DNA of 63,976 bases. Source: Kosakonia oryziphila (GTDB lineage Bacteria > Pseudomonadota > Gammaproteobacteria > Enterobacterales > Enterobacteriaceae). The stretch covers positions 1 through 63,976 of the forward strand of contig NZ_FMBC01000029.1 in assembly GCF_900094795.1 (NCBI RefSeq). Reading direction: 5' to 3'. The notes under the pieces are model-generated. The model was given only the letters and a program-made list of their open reading frames with translations, was not told where the DNA came from and did no database searches. This document shows, piece by piece, positions 42,760 to 52,647 of the stretch (its first letter is position 1; each line of letters starts with the position of its first letter). A program made the position numbers and the translations under genes.

Positions 42760-42792
42760 CATACAATATCTTCCGTTTCCCAAACAGAGCCC
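42755..42792 (-). repeat. Right terminal inverted repeat of the Tn3-type element
   Basis: Read inward from the minus strand it begins GGGCTCTGTTTGGGAAACGG and ends ATGTTAAG, 38 bp. TATAT (42793-42797) follows on the outside, matching the left duplication. Confidence 0.92.
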
Positions 42793-42825
42793 TATATGCA
42801 CAGGGGATTAATATATTCAGCAGGC

Positions 42826-42852
42826 GAAAAAAAGCGCCGCCGAAGCGACGCT
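42826..42852 (-). terminator. Terminator after pgi
   Basis: On the minus strand AGCGTCGC-TTCGG-CGGCGCT is followed by TTTTTTTCGCC. It ends the pgi transcript about 15 bp beyond its stop and lies 28 bp from the transposon target duplication. Confidence 0.85.
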
Positions 42853-42867
42853 CTATCTGTAGCTCGA

Positions 42868-44877
<2,010 letters not shown>

Positions 44878-45129
44878 GCGACAAACGAAGGTAAGTATTA
44901 CCAAAGCATTTCGCGTTGTGGCCAGGCGGCAACTGAACGCATCGCCGGGAGCTTACACCAGTAAGTGACCGGGGTAAGTGAAGGCAGCCAACACCACCAC
45001 GGCGCGACAAACGAAGGTAAGTATTACCAAAGCATTTCGCGTTGTGGCCAGGCGGCAACTGAACGCATCGCCGGGAGCTTACACCAGTAAGTGACCGGGG
45101 TAAGTGAAGGCAGCCAACACCGCCACGGC
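44878..45129. repeat. Two tandem 126-bp copies of the palindromic intergenic repeat (copy D)
   Basis: 44878-45003 and 45004-45129 are direct repeats of exactly 126 bp with a single visible difference (CACCACCACGG against CACCGCCACGG). Each unit holds AAGGTAAGTATTACCAAAGC, GGCGGCAACTGAACGC, GGGAGCTTACACCAGTAAGT, GACCGGGG and GGCAGCCAACACC, the same plan as the mal-region copies. A partial third beginning (GGCGCGAAAGGCGAAGGTAA) runs into the lysine riboswitch. The near identity points to recent duplication. Confidence 0.9.
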
Positions 45130-45149
45130 GCGAAAGGCGAAGGTAATAG

Positions 45150-45338
45150 CCAGAAGAGGCGCGTTGCCCAGGTACACGGTGTACGAAGTGCCAGACTAAA
45201 GAAAACACCTGAGGGGGAGCAACGCCGAGATAACAAAGCGCCTGGCAGCGTGCGTTATCGGCTACAGAGGCTGAATCCTCTGGGTTGTCACCAGAAACGT
45301 TCGCAGTCGGGCGTTTCGCAAGGTGGAGCGCTTCTGGG
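45150..45338 (+). ncRNA. Lysine riboswitch (L box) of lysC
   Basis: The leader carries the conserved lysine aptamer: the P1 5' strand CCAGAAGAGGCGCGTTGCCC (from 45150), then AACACCTGAGGGGGAGC, CGGCTACAGAGGCTGAATCC, the block around CAGTCGGGCGTTTCGCAAGG and the closing P1 strand CTTCTGG (45331-45337). Lysine binding should fold the expression platform, 45339-45432, so as to hide the lysC ribosome-binding site ACGAGG, as in E. coli. Confidence 0.95.
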
Positions 45339-45432
45339 GAGAACGTAGTTGTTTTGTTATCTGCGCCACCCCTGTTTTTCGCTCTTCCCTTGTGCCAAGG
45401 CTGAATATTGGATCCCCTGACACGAGGTTGTT

Positions 45433-46782
45433 ATGACGAGTTTAGTTGTCGCCAAATTTGGCGGCACCAGTGTTGCCGATTACGATGCCATGAACCGCAG
45501 TGCGGACGTGGTGCTTGCCGATGCCAGTGTCCGCCTGGTTGTTCTCTCCGCCTCTGCGGGCGTGACCAATCTGCTGGTTGCCCTGTCTGAAGGGCTTGAA
45601 GCCAGCGAGCGCTTCGTAAAACTAGACGCTATCCGCAAAATTCAGTTCGATATCCTGGAACGTATGGCGAATCCTTCCGTGATTCGTGAAGAGATCGAAC
45701 GCCTGCTGGAAAATATCACCACCCTGGCGGAAGCCGCATCGCTCGCGACCTCTACTGCCCTGACCGACGAGCTGGTGAGCCATGGCGAATTAATGTCGAC
45801 CCTGCTGTTTGTTGAAATACTACGTGAACGTAATGTCCAGGCTCAGTGGTTTGACGTGCGTAAAGTCATGCGTACCAGCGATCGCTTTGGCCGTGCTGAG
45901 CCAGATGTCGCCACGCTGGCTGAGCTTTCCGCCCAGCAGCTCGCACCGCGCCTCAGCGAAGGGTTAATCATTACCCAGGGCTTTATCGGTAGCGAAGCCA
46001 AAGGCCGTACCACCACGCTGGGCCGTGGCGGCAGCGACTATACGGCAGCCCTGCTGGGTGAAGCGCTACACGCCTCGCGTGTGGATATCTGGACAGATGT
46101 TCCGGGCATCTATACCACCGACCCACGCGTCGTTCCGGCAGCAAAACGCATTGATGAAATCGCCTTTGAAGAAGCGGCTGAAATGGCCACTTTTGGCGCG
46201 AAAGTACTGCATCCGGCCACCCTATTGCCCGCCGTGCGCAGCGACATTCCGGTATTTGTCGGCTCCAGCAAGGATCCGAAAGCAGGCGGTACGCTGGTAT
46301 GCAACAAAACCACTAATCCGCCGCTGTTCCGCGCACTGGCGCTGCGCCGCAGACAAACGCTGCTGACGCTGCACAGCCTGAACATGCTGCACTCCCGTGG
46401 CTTCCTGGCCGAAGTGTTCGGCATCCTCGCACGACATAATATCTCTGTCGATCTGATCACTACCTCCGAAGTGAGCGTTGCGCTGACACTGGATACCACC
46501 GGTTCAACATCAACCGGCGATACGCTGCTGACCCAGTCGCTGCTGACCGAACTGTCATCGCTGTGCCGCGTGGAAGTGGAAGAGAACCTTGCGCTGGTGG
46601 CGCTGATCGGCAATGAACTGTCGAAAGCCTGCGGCGTGGGAAAAGAGGTGTTTGGCGTGCTCGACCCGTTCAACATTCGAATGATCTGCTACGGCGCATC
46701 CAGCCATAACCTCTGTTTCCTGGTGCCAGGCGCCGAAGCAGAGCAGGTTGTACAGAAGTTGCATCATAATTTGTTTGAATAA
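45433..46782 (+). CDS. lysC: Lysine-sensitive aspartokinase III
   Basis: It phosphorylates aspartate, the first step toward lysine, threonine and methionine, and is inhibited by lysine. The 449 residues match E. coli. The kinase domain has [18 protein letters not shown] at the N-terminus, [17 protein letters not shown] and [20 protein letters not shown]. Two ACT domains (about 305-449) bind lysine: [36 protein letters not shown] and [19 protein letters not shown]. Controlled by the riboswitch just upstream. Confidence 0.97.
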   Translation: MTSLVVAKFGGTSVADYDAMNRSADVVLADASVRLVVLSASAGVTNLLVALSEGLEASERFVKLDAIRKIQFDILERMANPSVIREEIERLLENITTLAEAASLATSTALTDELVSHGELMSTLLFVEILRERNVQAQWFDVRKVMRTSDRFGRAEPDVATLAELSAQQLAPRLSEGLIITQGFIGSEAKGRTTTLGRGGSDYTAALLGEALHASRVDIWTDVPGIYTTDPRVVPAAKRIDEIAFEEAAEMATFGAKVLHPATLLPAVRSDIPVFVGSSKDPKAGGTLVCNKTTNPPLFRALALRRRQTLLTLHSLNMLHSRGFLAEVFGILARHNISVDLITTSEVSVALTLDTTGSTSTGDTLLTQSLLTELSSLCRVEVEENLALVALIGNELSKACGVGKEVFGVLDPFNIRMICYGASSHNLCFLVPGAEAEQVVQKLHHNLFE

Positions 46783-46811
46783 AATTCCTTAGCACGATAA
46801 ACAATAACGAT

Positions 46812-46837
46812 GGCCGGGCACGAACCCGGCCTTTTTA
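46812..46837 (+). terminator. Terminator after lysC
   Basis: GGCCGGG (46812-46818) / CCCGGCC (46825-46831) followed by TTTTTATAA. Confidence 0.92.
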
Positions 46838-46871
46838 TAAAAAAACACAACAATCGCAAGGAATTCCTCAC

Positions 46872-47813
46872 ATGCTCGCAACACTGACGCGGCTGTTCCC
46901 ATTATGGGCGCTGCTGCTTTCCGTCCTCGCTTATTACTTCCCGCCCACGTTCATCGCCATCGGTCCGTGGGTGACCACGCTGCTGATGCTGATTATGTTC
47001 GGTATGGGCGTGCATCTGAAACTTGATGATTTTAAACGTGTGCTCTCTCGCCCGGCACCGGTCGCCGCAGGAATTTTTCTGCACTATCTGGTGATGCCGC
47101 TGGCGGCATGGTTACTGGCGTTGATCTTTAAGATGCCGCCGGATTTGTCCGCCGGAATGGTGCTGGTCGGCAGCGTCGCCAGCGGTACGGCGTCGAACGT
47201 GATGATCTATCTGGCAAAAGGCGACGTCGCGCTGTCAGTCACCATCTCTTCTGTCTCAACCCTGGTCGGTGTGATCGCCACGCCGCTGCTAACGCGCCTG
47301 TACGTCGATGCGCATATCCAGGTGGATATGATGGGTATGCTGATCAGTATTATGCAAATTGTGGTGATCCCAATAGCGCTGGGGTTGGTTGTGCATCACC
47401 TGTTCCCGCGCGTGGTGAAAGCGGTCGAACCGTATCTGCCCGCCTTTTCGATGGTTTGTATCCTGGCGATTATCAGCGCGGTAGTGGCCGGTTCTGCGGC
47501 GTATATCGCCTCGGTTGGTCTGGTGGTGATTCTCGCGGTGATCCTGCACAACAGCATCGGTCTGCTGGGCGGTTACTGGGGCGGACGCCTGTTCGGTTTT
47601 GATGAATCCACCTGCCGCACGCTGGCGATTGAAGTCGGCATGCAAAACTCCGGTCTGGCCGCCGCGCTGGGTAAAATCTATTTCTCCCCGCTCGCCGCAC
47701 TCCCTGGCGCATTGTTCTCCGTCTGGCATAACCTCTCTGGTTCACTGCTGGCGGGTTACTGGTCCGGTAAACCCGTCGACGGGCGTAACGCGAATGCGGT
47801 AAAAGAGGGTTAA
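46872..47813 (+). CDS. panS: PanS, BASS-family ketopantoate/pantoate transporter
   Basis: A 313-residue membrane protein of the bile acid:sodium symporter (BASS) family with nine to ten helices. Family features are [40 protein letters not shown] (crossover motif) and [20 protein letters not shown]. Salmonella PanS, at the same position next to lysC, imports ketopantoate/pantoate for coenzyme A synthesis; I infer the same here. E. coli K-12 lacks a gene at this position. Confidence 0.8.
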   Translation: MLATLTRLFPLWALLLSVLAYYFPPTFIAIGPWVTTLLMLIMFGMGVHLKLDDFKRVLSRPAPVAAGIFLHYLVMPLAAWLLALIFKMPPDLSAGMVLVGSVASGTASNVMIYLAKGDVALSVTISSVSTLVGVIATPLLTRLYVDAHIQVDMMGMLISIMQIVVIPIALGLVVHHLFPRVVKAVEPYLPAFSMVCILAIISAVVAGSAAYIASVGLVVILAVILHNSIGLLGGYWGGRLFGFDESTCRTLAIEVGMQNSGLAAALGKIYFSPLAALPGALFSVWHNLSGSLLAGYWSGKPVDGRNANAVKEG

Positions 47814-47871
47814 AACGGTGGAATAGTTGAGCCTCAGCCATTCCACTTAACCTGCAGTCTGGCTAACGGGC

Positions 47872-48000
47872 TCAATAAATATCGGTTGAAACATTAAATC
47901 GTTCAGCCAGAGCCCGGATTATGTTTGGTTTAATCACGCTACCCTGCGAAATCAGAATGTCACCCACGCTCTGGCAAATATGAGAAGCGCGTTCCCGCGT
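47872..48000 (-). pseudogene. Possible remnant of a YmgB/AriR-like connector gene
   Basis: On the minus strand a 42-codon open stretch without start codon reads SHICQSVGDILISQGSVIKP then NIIRALAERFNVSTDIY and a stop at 47872-47874. The spacing of V-x2-L-x3-G-x2-V-x3-N-I-I resembles the C-terminal half of YmgB/AriR (from memory [20 protein letters not shown]). Nothing of the N-terminal half is visible. A weak, tentative call in the panS-yjbD gap. Confidence 0.3.
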
Positions 48001-48071
48001 TTATGCCCCATCGTGCATGCTTTACCTGGCCGTATCGCGTACACTCGTGGCACTTCCCGAGGAGAGAATCC

Positions 48072-48344
48072 ATGGCCCTGACCAGACTGACGCAAAAAGA
48101 GATGACGGAGAGCGAACAGAGGGAGCTAAAAACCCTGCTCGATCGCGCCCGTATCGCGCACGGACGCCCGCTCAGCAATTCTGAAGCGAATCATGTGAAA
48201 AAAGAGTACATCGATAAGCTGATGGAGCAGCGTGAAACGGAAGTGAAGAAAGCCCGCAAAGCAAAAAAACAGCAGGCTTATAAACCGGATGAGAGCACGA
48301 CCTTTTCCTGGTCGGCGAATACCTCAACGCGCGGCAGACGCTAA
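48072..48344 (+). CDS. yjbD: YjbD, DUF3811 family protein
   Basis: A 90-residue basic protein of unknown function, same length as E. coli YjbD. ATG 48072 follows GAGGAGAG and gives MALTRLTQKEMTESEQRELK. It is mostly charged helix (KTLLDRARIAHGRPLSN, KKEYIDKLMEQRETEVKK) with a short tail FSWSANTSTRGRR. Its stop abuts that of rluF (48344/48345), so the two genes converge with no spacer. Confidence 0.92.
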   Translation: MALTRLTQKEMTESEQRELKTLLDRARIAHGRPLSNSEANHVKKEYIDKLMEQRETEVKKARKAKKQQAYKPDESTTFSWSANTSTRGRR

Positions 48345-49208
48345 TCAGCGCCCTTTCTTTTTCCTGCCCGGCTGGGTAAAGCGTTTACCCGCCGGTTTGC
48401 CCCGGTTTTTCTCTTCGGGCTTCGCAATATTGACGGCAGGTTTTCTCGCAGCCTGCGGTTTTGCTTTGGCTTTCGGCTTTGCTTCTGAAGATGAGTTTTC
48501 GATCAGTTTGAACAGCGCGATCAGTTCGTCGTCGGTTAAATCGCGCCACTCTCCCGGCGGCAGCCCGGTGAGGCTGACATTCATAATACGCGTGCGTTCC
48601 AGTTTTGTGACTTCATAGCCGAAATGTTCGCACATGCGGCGGATCTGGCGGTTCAGCCCCTGCACCAGCGTGATGCGGAAGGTAAAAGGCGCCTCTTTCT
48701 TAACCTTGCACTTTTTGGTTACCGTGCCGAGGATTGGCACGCCCGCGCCCATGCCCCGAATAAACTCATCGGTCACCGGTTTGTTGACGGTCACCAGATA
48801 CTCTTTTTCGTGGTCGTTACCTGCGCGCAGGATTTTATTCACTAAGTCGCCGTGATTAGTGAGAAAAATCAACCCTTGCGAATCTTTGTCCAGACGACCA
48901 ATAGGGAAGATACGGCTACTATGATTAACAAAATCAACAATATTGTCTTTTTCGCCGTCTTCGGTGGTACTGACAATGCCAACCGGTTTATTCAGCGCGA
49001 TAAATACCAGATCTTCTGCATTTCGCGGCTCGATAAGTTGACCGTTCACTTTGACAACGTCTCCGGCAGCAACTTGATCGCCAATCCCGGCGCGCTTGCC
49101 GTTGATAAAGACATTGCCCTGCTCAATGTAACGATCGGCCTCACGACGCGAGCAGATACCGCTTTCGCTGATATATTTGTTTAAACGTGTTGATTGGGTT
49201 GGCAGCAT
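48345..49208 (-). CDS. rluF: 23S rRNA pseudouridine(2604) synthase
   Basis: It converts U2604 of 23S rRNA, and in E. coli also U35 of tRNA-Tyr, to pseudouridine. The N-terminal S4 domain is [20 protein letters not shown] (residues 7-26). The catalytic aspartate lies in [20 protein letters not shown] (about residue 107), and [20 protein letters not shown] is a further family block. A Lys/Ala/Pro-rich basic tail starts at about 240. 287 residues against 290 in E. coli. Confidence 0.95.
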   Translation of the reverse strand: MLPTQSTRLNKYISESGICSRREADRYIEQGNVFINGKRAGIGDQVAAGDVVKVNGQLIEPRNAEDLVFIALNKPVGIVSTTEDGEKDNIVDFVNHSSRIFPIGRLDKDSQGLIFLTNHGDLVNKILRAGNDHEKEYLVTVNKPVTDEFIRGMGAGVPILGTVTKKCKVKKEAPFTFRITLVQGLNRQIRRMCEHFGYEVTKLERTRIMNVSLTGLPPGEWRDLTDDELIALFKLIENSSSEAKPKAKAKPQAARKPAVNIAKPEEKNRGKPAGKRFTQPGRKKKGR

Positions 49209-49343
49209 AAACTCTCCTGTAAAAGCGGAATATAACTGTCTTTAAGAGGAGAAAAAATGGATTTTTATCGTGCGTAAATTAATTTGTGCGCTAACCCGAT
49301 AAAACCAGAGGTTTTAAAAGCCGTGCCCACTGGCACGGCGGGG

Positions 49344-50975
49344 TTAATTATCGTCGCGATCATCATCTTCATCGGGTTGTTCCAGAACGCCATAGGCCAC
49401 CGAGCAAAACAGGGAGTTGAGTCGTTTCATGTCCCCCAACAGAGCAAGGTGCAACGAACTGGTTTCAATGCTCTGAACGTTTTGCTGATGCAGTCGATCA
49501 ACATGCGCATGCGCATAGCGCCGGTTCATAATACGGAAGCGGTGCTTGCTGCGACGCAGTCGGCGGGCGCTGGTGACATCGCTGGAGAAAAACACTGACA
49601 TCGCCAGTTTCAGATTTCCCACCAGCCGTTCATGCAGCGCATCCAGCTCTTTCAGCCCTTCCCCTGAAAAAGCGCGTCGTGCGGCTAACGATTTGTCGGC
49701 AATTTCACTGCCCATCCGCTCGACAATATCGGAAGCCTGTTCCAGGTTAAGCGACATCTCGATAATTTCCGCCCAGCGCTTTGACTCCTCTTCCGCCAGC
49801 TCCTCTTTCGGCATACGCGCCAGATAGAGCTTGATAGCGGTATAGAGTACGTTGACGTCATCTGCCAGCTTGCGCAGCTCTTTCTCCTGCCGCGGTTCGC
49901 CGTGCATCACTTTATGCAACCCTTCCAGCATCAGCTCCATTGCATCGCCTATGCGCAACGTTTCGCGCGCGGCATTCGCCAGCGCCAGCGTCGGCGTATC
50001 CAGCGCAGAACTGTCGAGATGTTTGGGTTTCAGACGTGCATCCAATTCTTGTTCATCACTAATGATGCGTTTGCAAAATTTTGCCATCGGCCCGGCAAAC
50101 GGCACCATCGCCAGACAGCGGATCAAGTTGTAGAAAACGTGGAAGTAAATCACCAGTTCCGCTTCCGGCAGCGGCAGTTTTTGCATCGAACTGGCGAGCA
50201 CATGGACAAACGGCAGAATAATCAGGCTGCCTACCAGCTTAAACAGCAAGCTACCGAGCGCCACCCGGCGGGCAGCAGCATTAGCAGCACTGTTGTTCAG
50301 CATCGCCAGCAAACCGGAACCAAGGTTGGCGCCAATCACCAGGCATAGCGCCACCGGAAACGAGATAATACTGGCGGCGGCCAGCGTTGCCGTCAGCAGT
50401 ACGGCGGCCAGGCTTGAATAACTGATTATCGCAAAGATTGCACCAATCAGCGCATCCAACAGGATATCCCCCGTTAGCGAGGCAAAAATCACCTGTACCC
50501 CGCTTGCCTGGGTGATTGGCGTAACCGCCTGCACGATGAGTTCCAGCGCCAGTAGGATCAGCCCAAGACCAATACTGACGCGGCCAAGTTGTCCTTCACG
50601 GGTTTGTTTGCGGCCGAGGAAAAAAATCACGCCTATAAAGATCAGCAGCGGCGACAGCCAGGAAAGATCGAAAGTCAGCACGCGCGCCATCAGCGCAGTC
50701 CCGACATCGGCACCAAGCACGATCACCAGTGCCGGGGTCAGCGCCACTAAATCCTGCGCCACGAAGGATGTCACCAGCATGGTTGTCGCGTTGCTGCTCT
50801 GCACCAGCGCGGTCACGCCGATACCCGCGCAGAAGGCGAGCGGTTTTTTCTCTACACTGCGGCTGAGCACCGTCCGTAAACGGGAGCCAAAAACGCGCAT
50901 CACGCCGGTACGGACAATATGGGTGCCCCATACCAGCAAGGCAACAGCAGATAACAGATGAAGCAAAGTCAGCAC
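49344..50975 (-). CDS. yjbB: Sodium/phosphate cotransporter-family protein YjbB
   Basis: A 543-residue Na/Pi-cotransporter II family protein; E. coli YjbB promotes phosphate export when phosphate is in excess. The two inverted repeats of the family show as VTALVQSSNATTMLVTSFVA (near residue 55) and the similar stretch AIISYSSLAAVLLTATLAAA. A PhoU-like helical domain forms the C-terminal third (about 340-543). The usual neighbour pepE is missing; only 135 bp separate this gene from rluF. Confidence 0.93.
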   Translation of the reverse strand: MLTLLHLLSAVALLVWGTHIVRTGVMRVFGSRLRTVLSRSVEKKPLAFCAGIGVTALVQSSNATTMLVTSFVAQDLVALTPALVIVLGADVGTALMARVLTFDLSWLSPLLIFIGVIFFLGRKQTREGQLGRVSIGLGLILLALELIVQAVTPITQASGVQVIFASLTGDILLDALIGAIFAIISYSSLAAVLLTATLAAASIISFPVALCLVIGANLGSGLLAMLNNSAANAAARRVALGSLLFKLVGSLIILPFVHVLASSMQKLPLPEAELVIYFHVFYNLIRCLAMVPFAGPMAKFCKRIISDEQELDARLKPKHLDSSALDTPTLALANAARETLRIGDAMELMLEGLHKVMHGEPRQEKELRKLADDVNVLYTAIKLYLARMPKEELAEEESKRWAEIIEMSLNLEQASDIVERMGSEIADKSLAARRAFSGEGLKELDALHERLVGNLKLAMSVFFSSDVTSARRLRRSKHRFRIMNRRYAHAHVDRLHQQNVQSIETSSLHLALLGDMKRLNSLFCSVAYGVLEQPDEDDDRDDN

Positions 50976-51145
50976 TGAGTGGGATCCCCCTTATTGTTAT
51001 GCGTTGCAGACTATCTGCAAATAGCCACAACATTATGGTTTAAGTATAAGGTGTTAAAGCCAGGAATAACGCAGAACACTGCTTAAGCATCCTACGAGTT
51101 GTAAGGAAAAATGACGGTTTTGTGACAATGATAGAGGCTCAGCGC

Positions 51146-51622
51146 TTAACGGCTGGCGGCATCCATGGCCTGCGACTCATCATTTCGTTTAATCCACATA
51201 ATAGAGCCAAGTTTGACCACCTCTGACAAGACAAACAACAGGATGGCGATCCACGGAGAGCGCACATCGGAGAAATGTATAATCAGTGGGATAAACGCAA
51301 TGGAGCATTTCAACGAAAATACCCGACCAATTTCCTGTACGATTAAAAATATACCATTGATATCCTTTTTGGCGATCATCCACCAGCCAGAAAATGCTAA
51401 TGAAACAATCAACGCAATATTAATAAAGAACAGCAACTGGATCAAACCACCGCTTAAACCGCCTACACCTAATTGCGTGTAGTTGGTATAAAACCCATGG
51501 ATGTCGGAATAAAAAGGAACGCCACCACCCTGTATCGAAAAAAATAAATATCCGGCTAATGCCAGTGCATCCATAACCCCCCAGAACAGGTATATCTTAT
51601 TTTTTAAACTCATAATCTTCAT
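51146..51622 (-). CDS. Four-helix membrane protein of unknown function, possible immunity protein
   Basis: 158 residues (ATG 51622; a second ATG at 51613 is possible) with four clear membrane helices: YLFWGVMDALALAGYLFF, IQLLFFINIALIVSLAFSG, the segment around SLKCSIAFIPLIIHF, and PWIAILLFVLSEVVKLGSI. The C-terminus is short and charged. It overlaps the preceding 269-aa gene by 26 bp, so the two are translationally coupled. I do not recognise the family. Tight coupling to an unknown soluble protein in an AT-rich accessory insertion would fit an effector/immunity pair; this is inference only. Confidence 0.6.
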   Translation of the reverse strand: MKIMSLKNKIYLFWGVMDALALAGYLFFSIQGGGVPFYSDIHGFYTNYTQLGVGGLSGGLIQLLFFINIALIVSLAFSGWWMIAKKDINGIFLIVQEIGRVFSLKCSIAFIPLIIHFSDVRSPWIAILLFVLSEVVKLGSIMWIKRNDESQAMDAASR

Positions 51623-52406
51623 CCCTTACCCCTGGAATCCATTGCCATGATTTACCCGATTGCGTCCAGGCATAATCTCCTTCGAGATATTTTTGACTTA
51701 TCGATCGCTTGTCGCCATAGCGCCTGATTACCGAACGATTATAGAGAATTTCCCGGGTATCTGATACTACACTGTCCGGAATGGGCGTCCACAACTGGAT
51801 TTTATCCCGCGAGGTATTCATATAATCTTTGCCATCCGAGCCAAATACACGCCCCTGCTCGCCCATACTGGTCGCGCGGTTGAGTAACATCACCGCCGCG
51901 TTTTTAACGCCATGAAAGTCCGTCTCGTTGGTTTTCCAGTATCCGGGGCCGTACTCCGCCGTTACAGGCACAAAGCTGCTACGGGTTGGTGAAGGCGTGC
52001 CGTGAATCGCTACGCTGTCTTTAAAACCGTTCAGTATGGCCCTGATATAGACAGCATTAAACGACACTTCCTGTACGCAAAACAGCGCGCCGTTTTCCGC
52101 AATAAAAAACGGATAGTAGAAGCGGTTGCGGGCGCTGACATTTGGCCGTACCACCACCACCACGCCTCTATCCACCAGACTATCAATATATTTCTCTTTT
52201 TGATGGCCTAAGGGGTCGTGCGGTAAACCATATTTAAAACCATGGTGTTTTTTAATGCTATAACCATCGATACTCCCAAGGACATTATTAGGACTACTTT
52301 CGATAAAATATTCCTTTCTGATAATATTTTTCGCAATGTCCGGCGCGAGGATATTTTCATAATCTTTCGGCAATAAATTTCTTTTTCTTATATCATAAAC
52401 GTTCAT
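51597..52406 (-). CDS. Unrecognised 269-residue soluble protein, possible effector
   Basis: No signal peptide or membrane helix is seen. Distinct stretches are SIKKHHGFKYGLPHDPLGHQ, VAIHGTPSPTRSSFVPVTAE, AEYGPGYWKTNETDFHG and KSWQWIPGVRDEDYEFKK. The conserved-looking HGTPSP / YGPGYW section is rich in Gly, Pro, His and aromatic residues and could be catalytic. I cannot name a family. The DNA is AT-richer than metH and yjbB on either side, and the pair interrupts an adjacency found in E. coli. A perfect RcsB-like palindrome lies 127 bp upstream. Confidence 0.6.
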   Translation of the reverse strand: MNVYDIRKRNLLPKDYENILAPDIAKNIIRKEYFIESSPNNVLGSIDGYSIKKHHGFKYGLPHDPLGHQKEKYIDSLVDRGVVVVVRPNVSARNRFYYPFFIAENGALFCVQEVSFNAVYIRAILNGFKDSVAIHGTPSPTRSSFVPVTAEYGPGYWKTNETDFHGVKNAAVMLLNRATSMGEQGRVFGSDGKDYMNTSRDKIQLWTPIPDSVVSDTREILYNRSVIRRYGDKRSISQKYLEGDYAWTQSGKSWQWIPGVRDEDYEFKK

Positions 52407-52594
52407 TTTATAAGACCTAAGTTAAATTTATGACAAACGAATGAACTGCAAAAAAAGGAAGTAATCTTGCCTGTTGGCCAGCGCTCATCATACGCATGAA
52501 GAAGAACAGTGGTCTAAGGAATCATCCAACTTTAAGAAAGTTCTTAGTTTCAATTTGTATTATGTTTGCTTAGTGAAGTTTTTATGAAAAGTGA
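52407..52594. promoter_or_regulatory. Upstream region of the unknown pair, with the palindrome TAAGAAAGTTCTTA
   Basis: TAAGAAAGTTCTTA (52533-52546) is a perfect 14-bp inverted repeat resembling the RcsAB box (TAAGAATATTCCTA). It lies about 127 bp before the start at 52406. AT-rich bases between it and the gene could hold a promoter. Confidence 0.4.
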
Positions 52595-52626
52595 TGAAAA
52601 AAAACGGGGCATTAAATAATGCCCCG
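52595..52626 (-). terminator. Terminator after metH
   Basis: CGGGGCATT (52605-52613) / AATGCCCCG (52618-52626); on the minus strand the stem is followed by TTTTTTTTC. Confidence 0.9.
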
Positions 52627-52647
52627 TCGCTATGCAATGTATTGCGG

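Larger units (their letters stand above)
39121..42792. mobile_element. Tn3-family-derived non-autonomous transposon carrying an effector/immunity cassette
   Basis: The element is bounded by inverted repeats of 37 bp (39121-39157) and 38 bp (42755-42792). Both read GGGCTCYGTTTGGGAAACGG at the outer end and GTTAAG at the inner end, the form of Tn3-family termini. The bases outside are identical, TATAT at 39116-39120 and 42793-42797, the 5-bp duplication expected of Tn3 transposition. Inside are, left to right, a small exported protein and a peptidoglycan-hydrolase effector (both minus strand), a short helix-turn-helix remnant, and the broken C-terminal end of a Tn3 transposase. No complete transposase or resolvase is present, so movement would need help in trans. 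Confidence 0.88.

Noticed and set aside
44878-45129. CRISPR array
   Set aside because: Only two 126-bp units in direct contact without spacers, no cas genes; it is a tandem duplication of an intergenic repeat.
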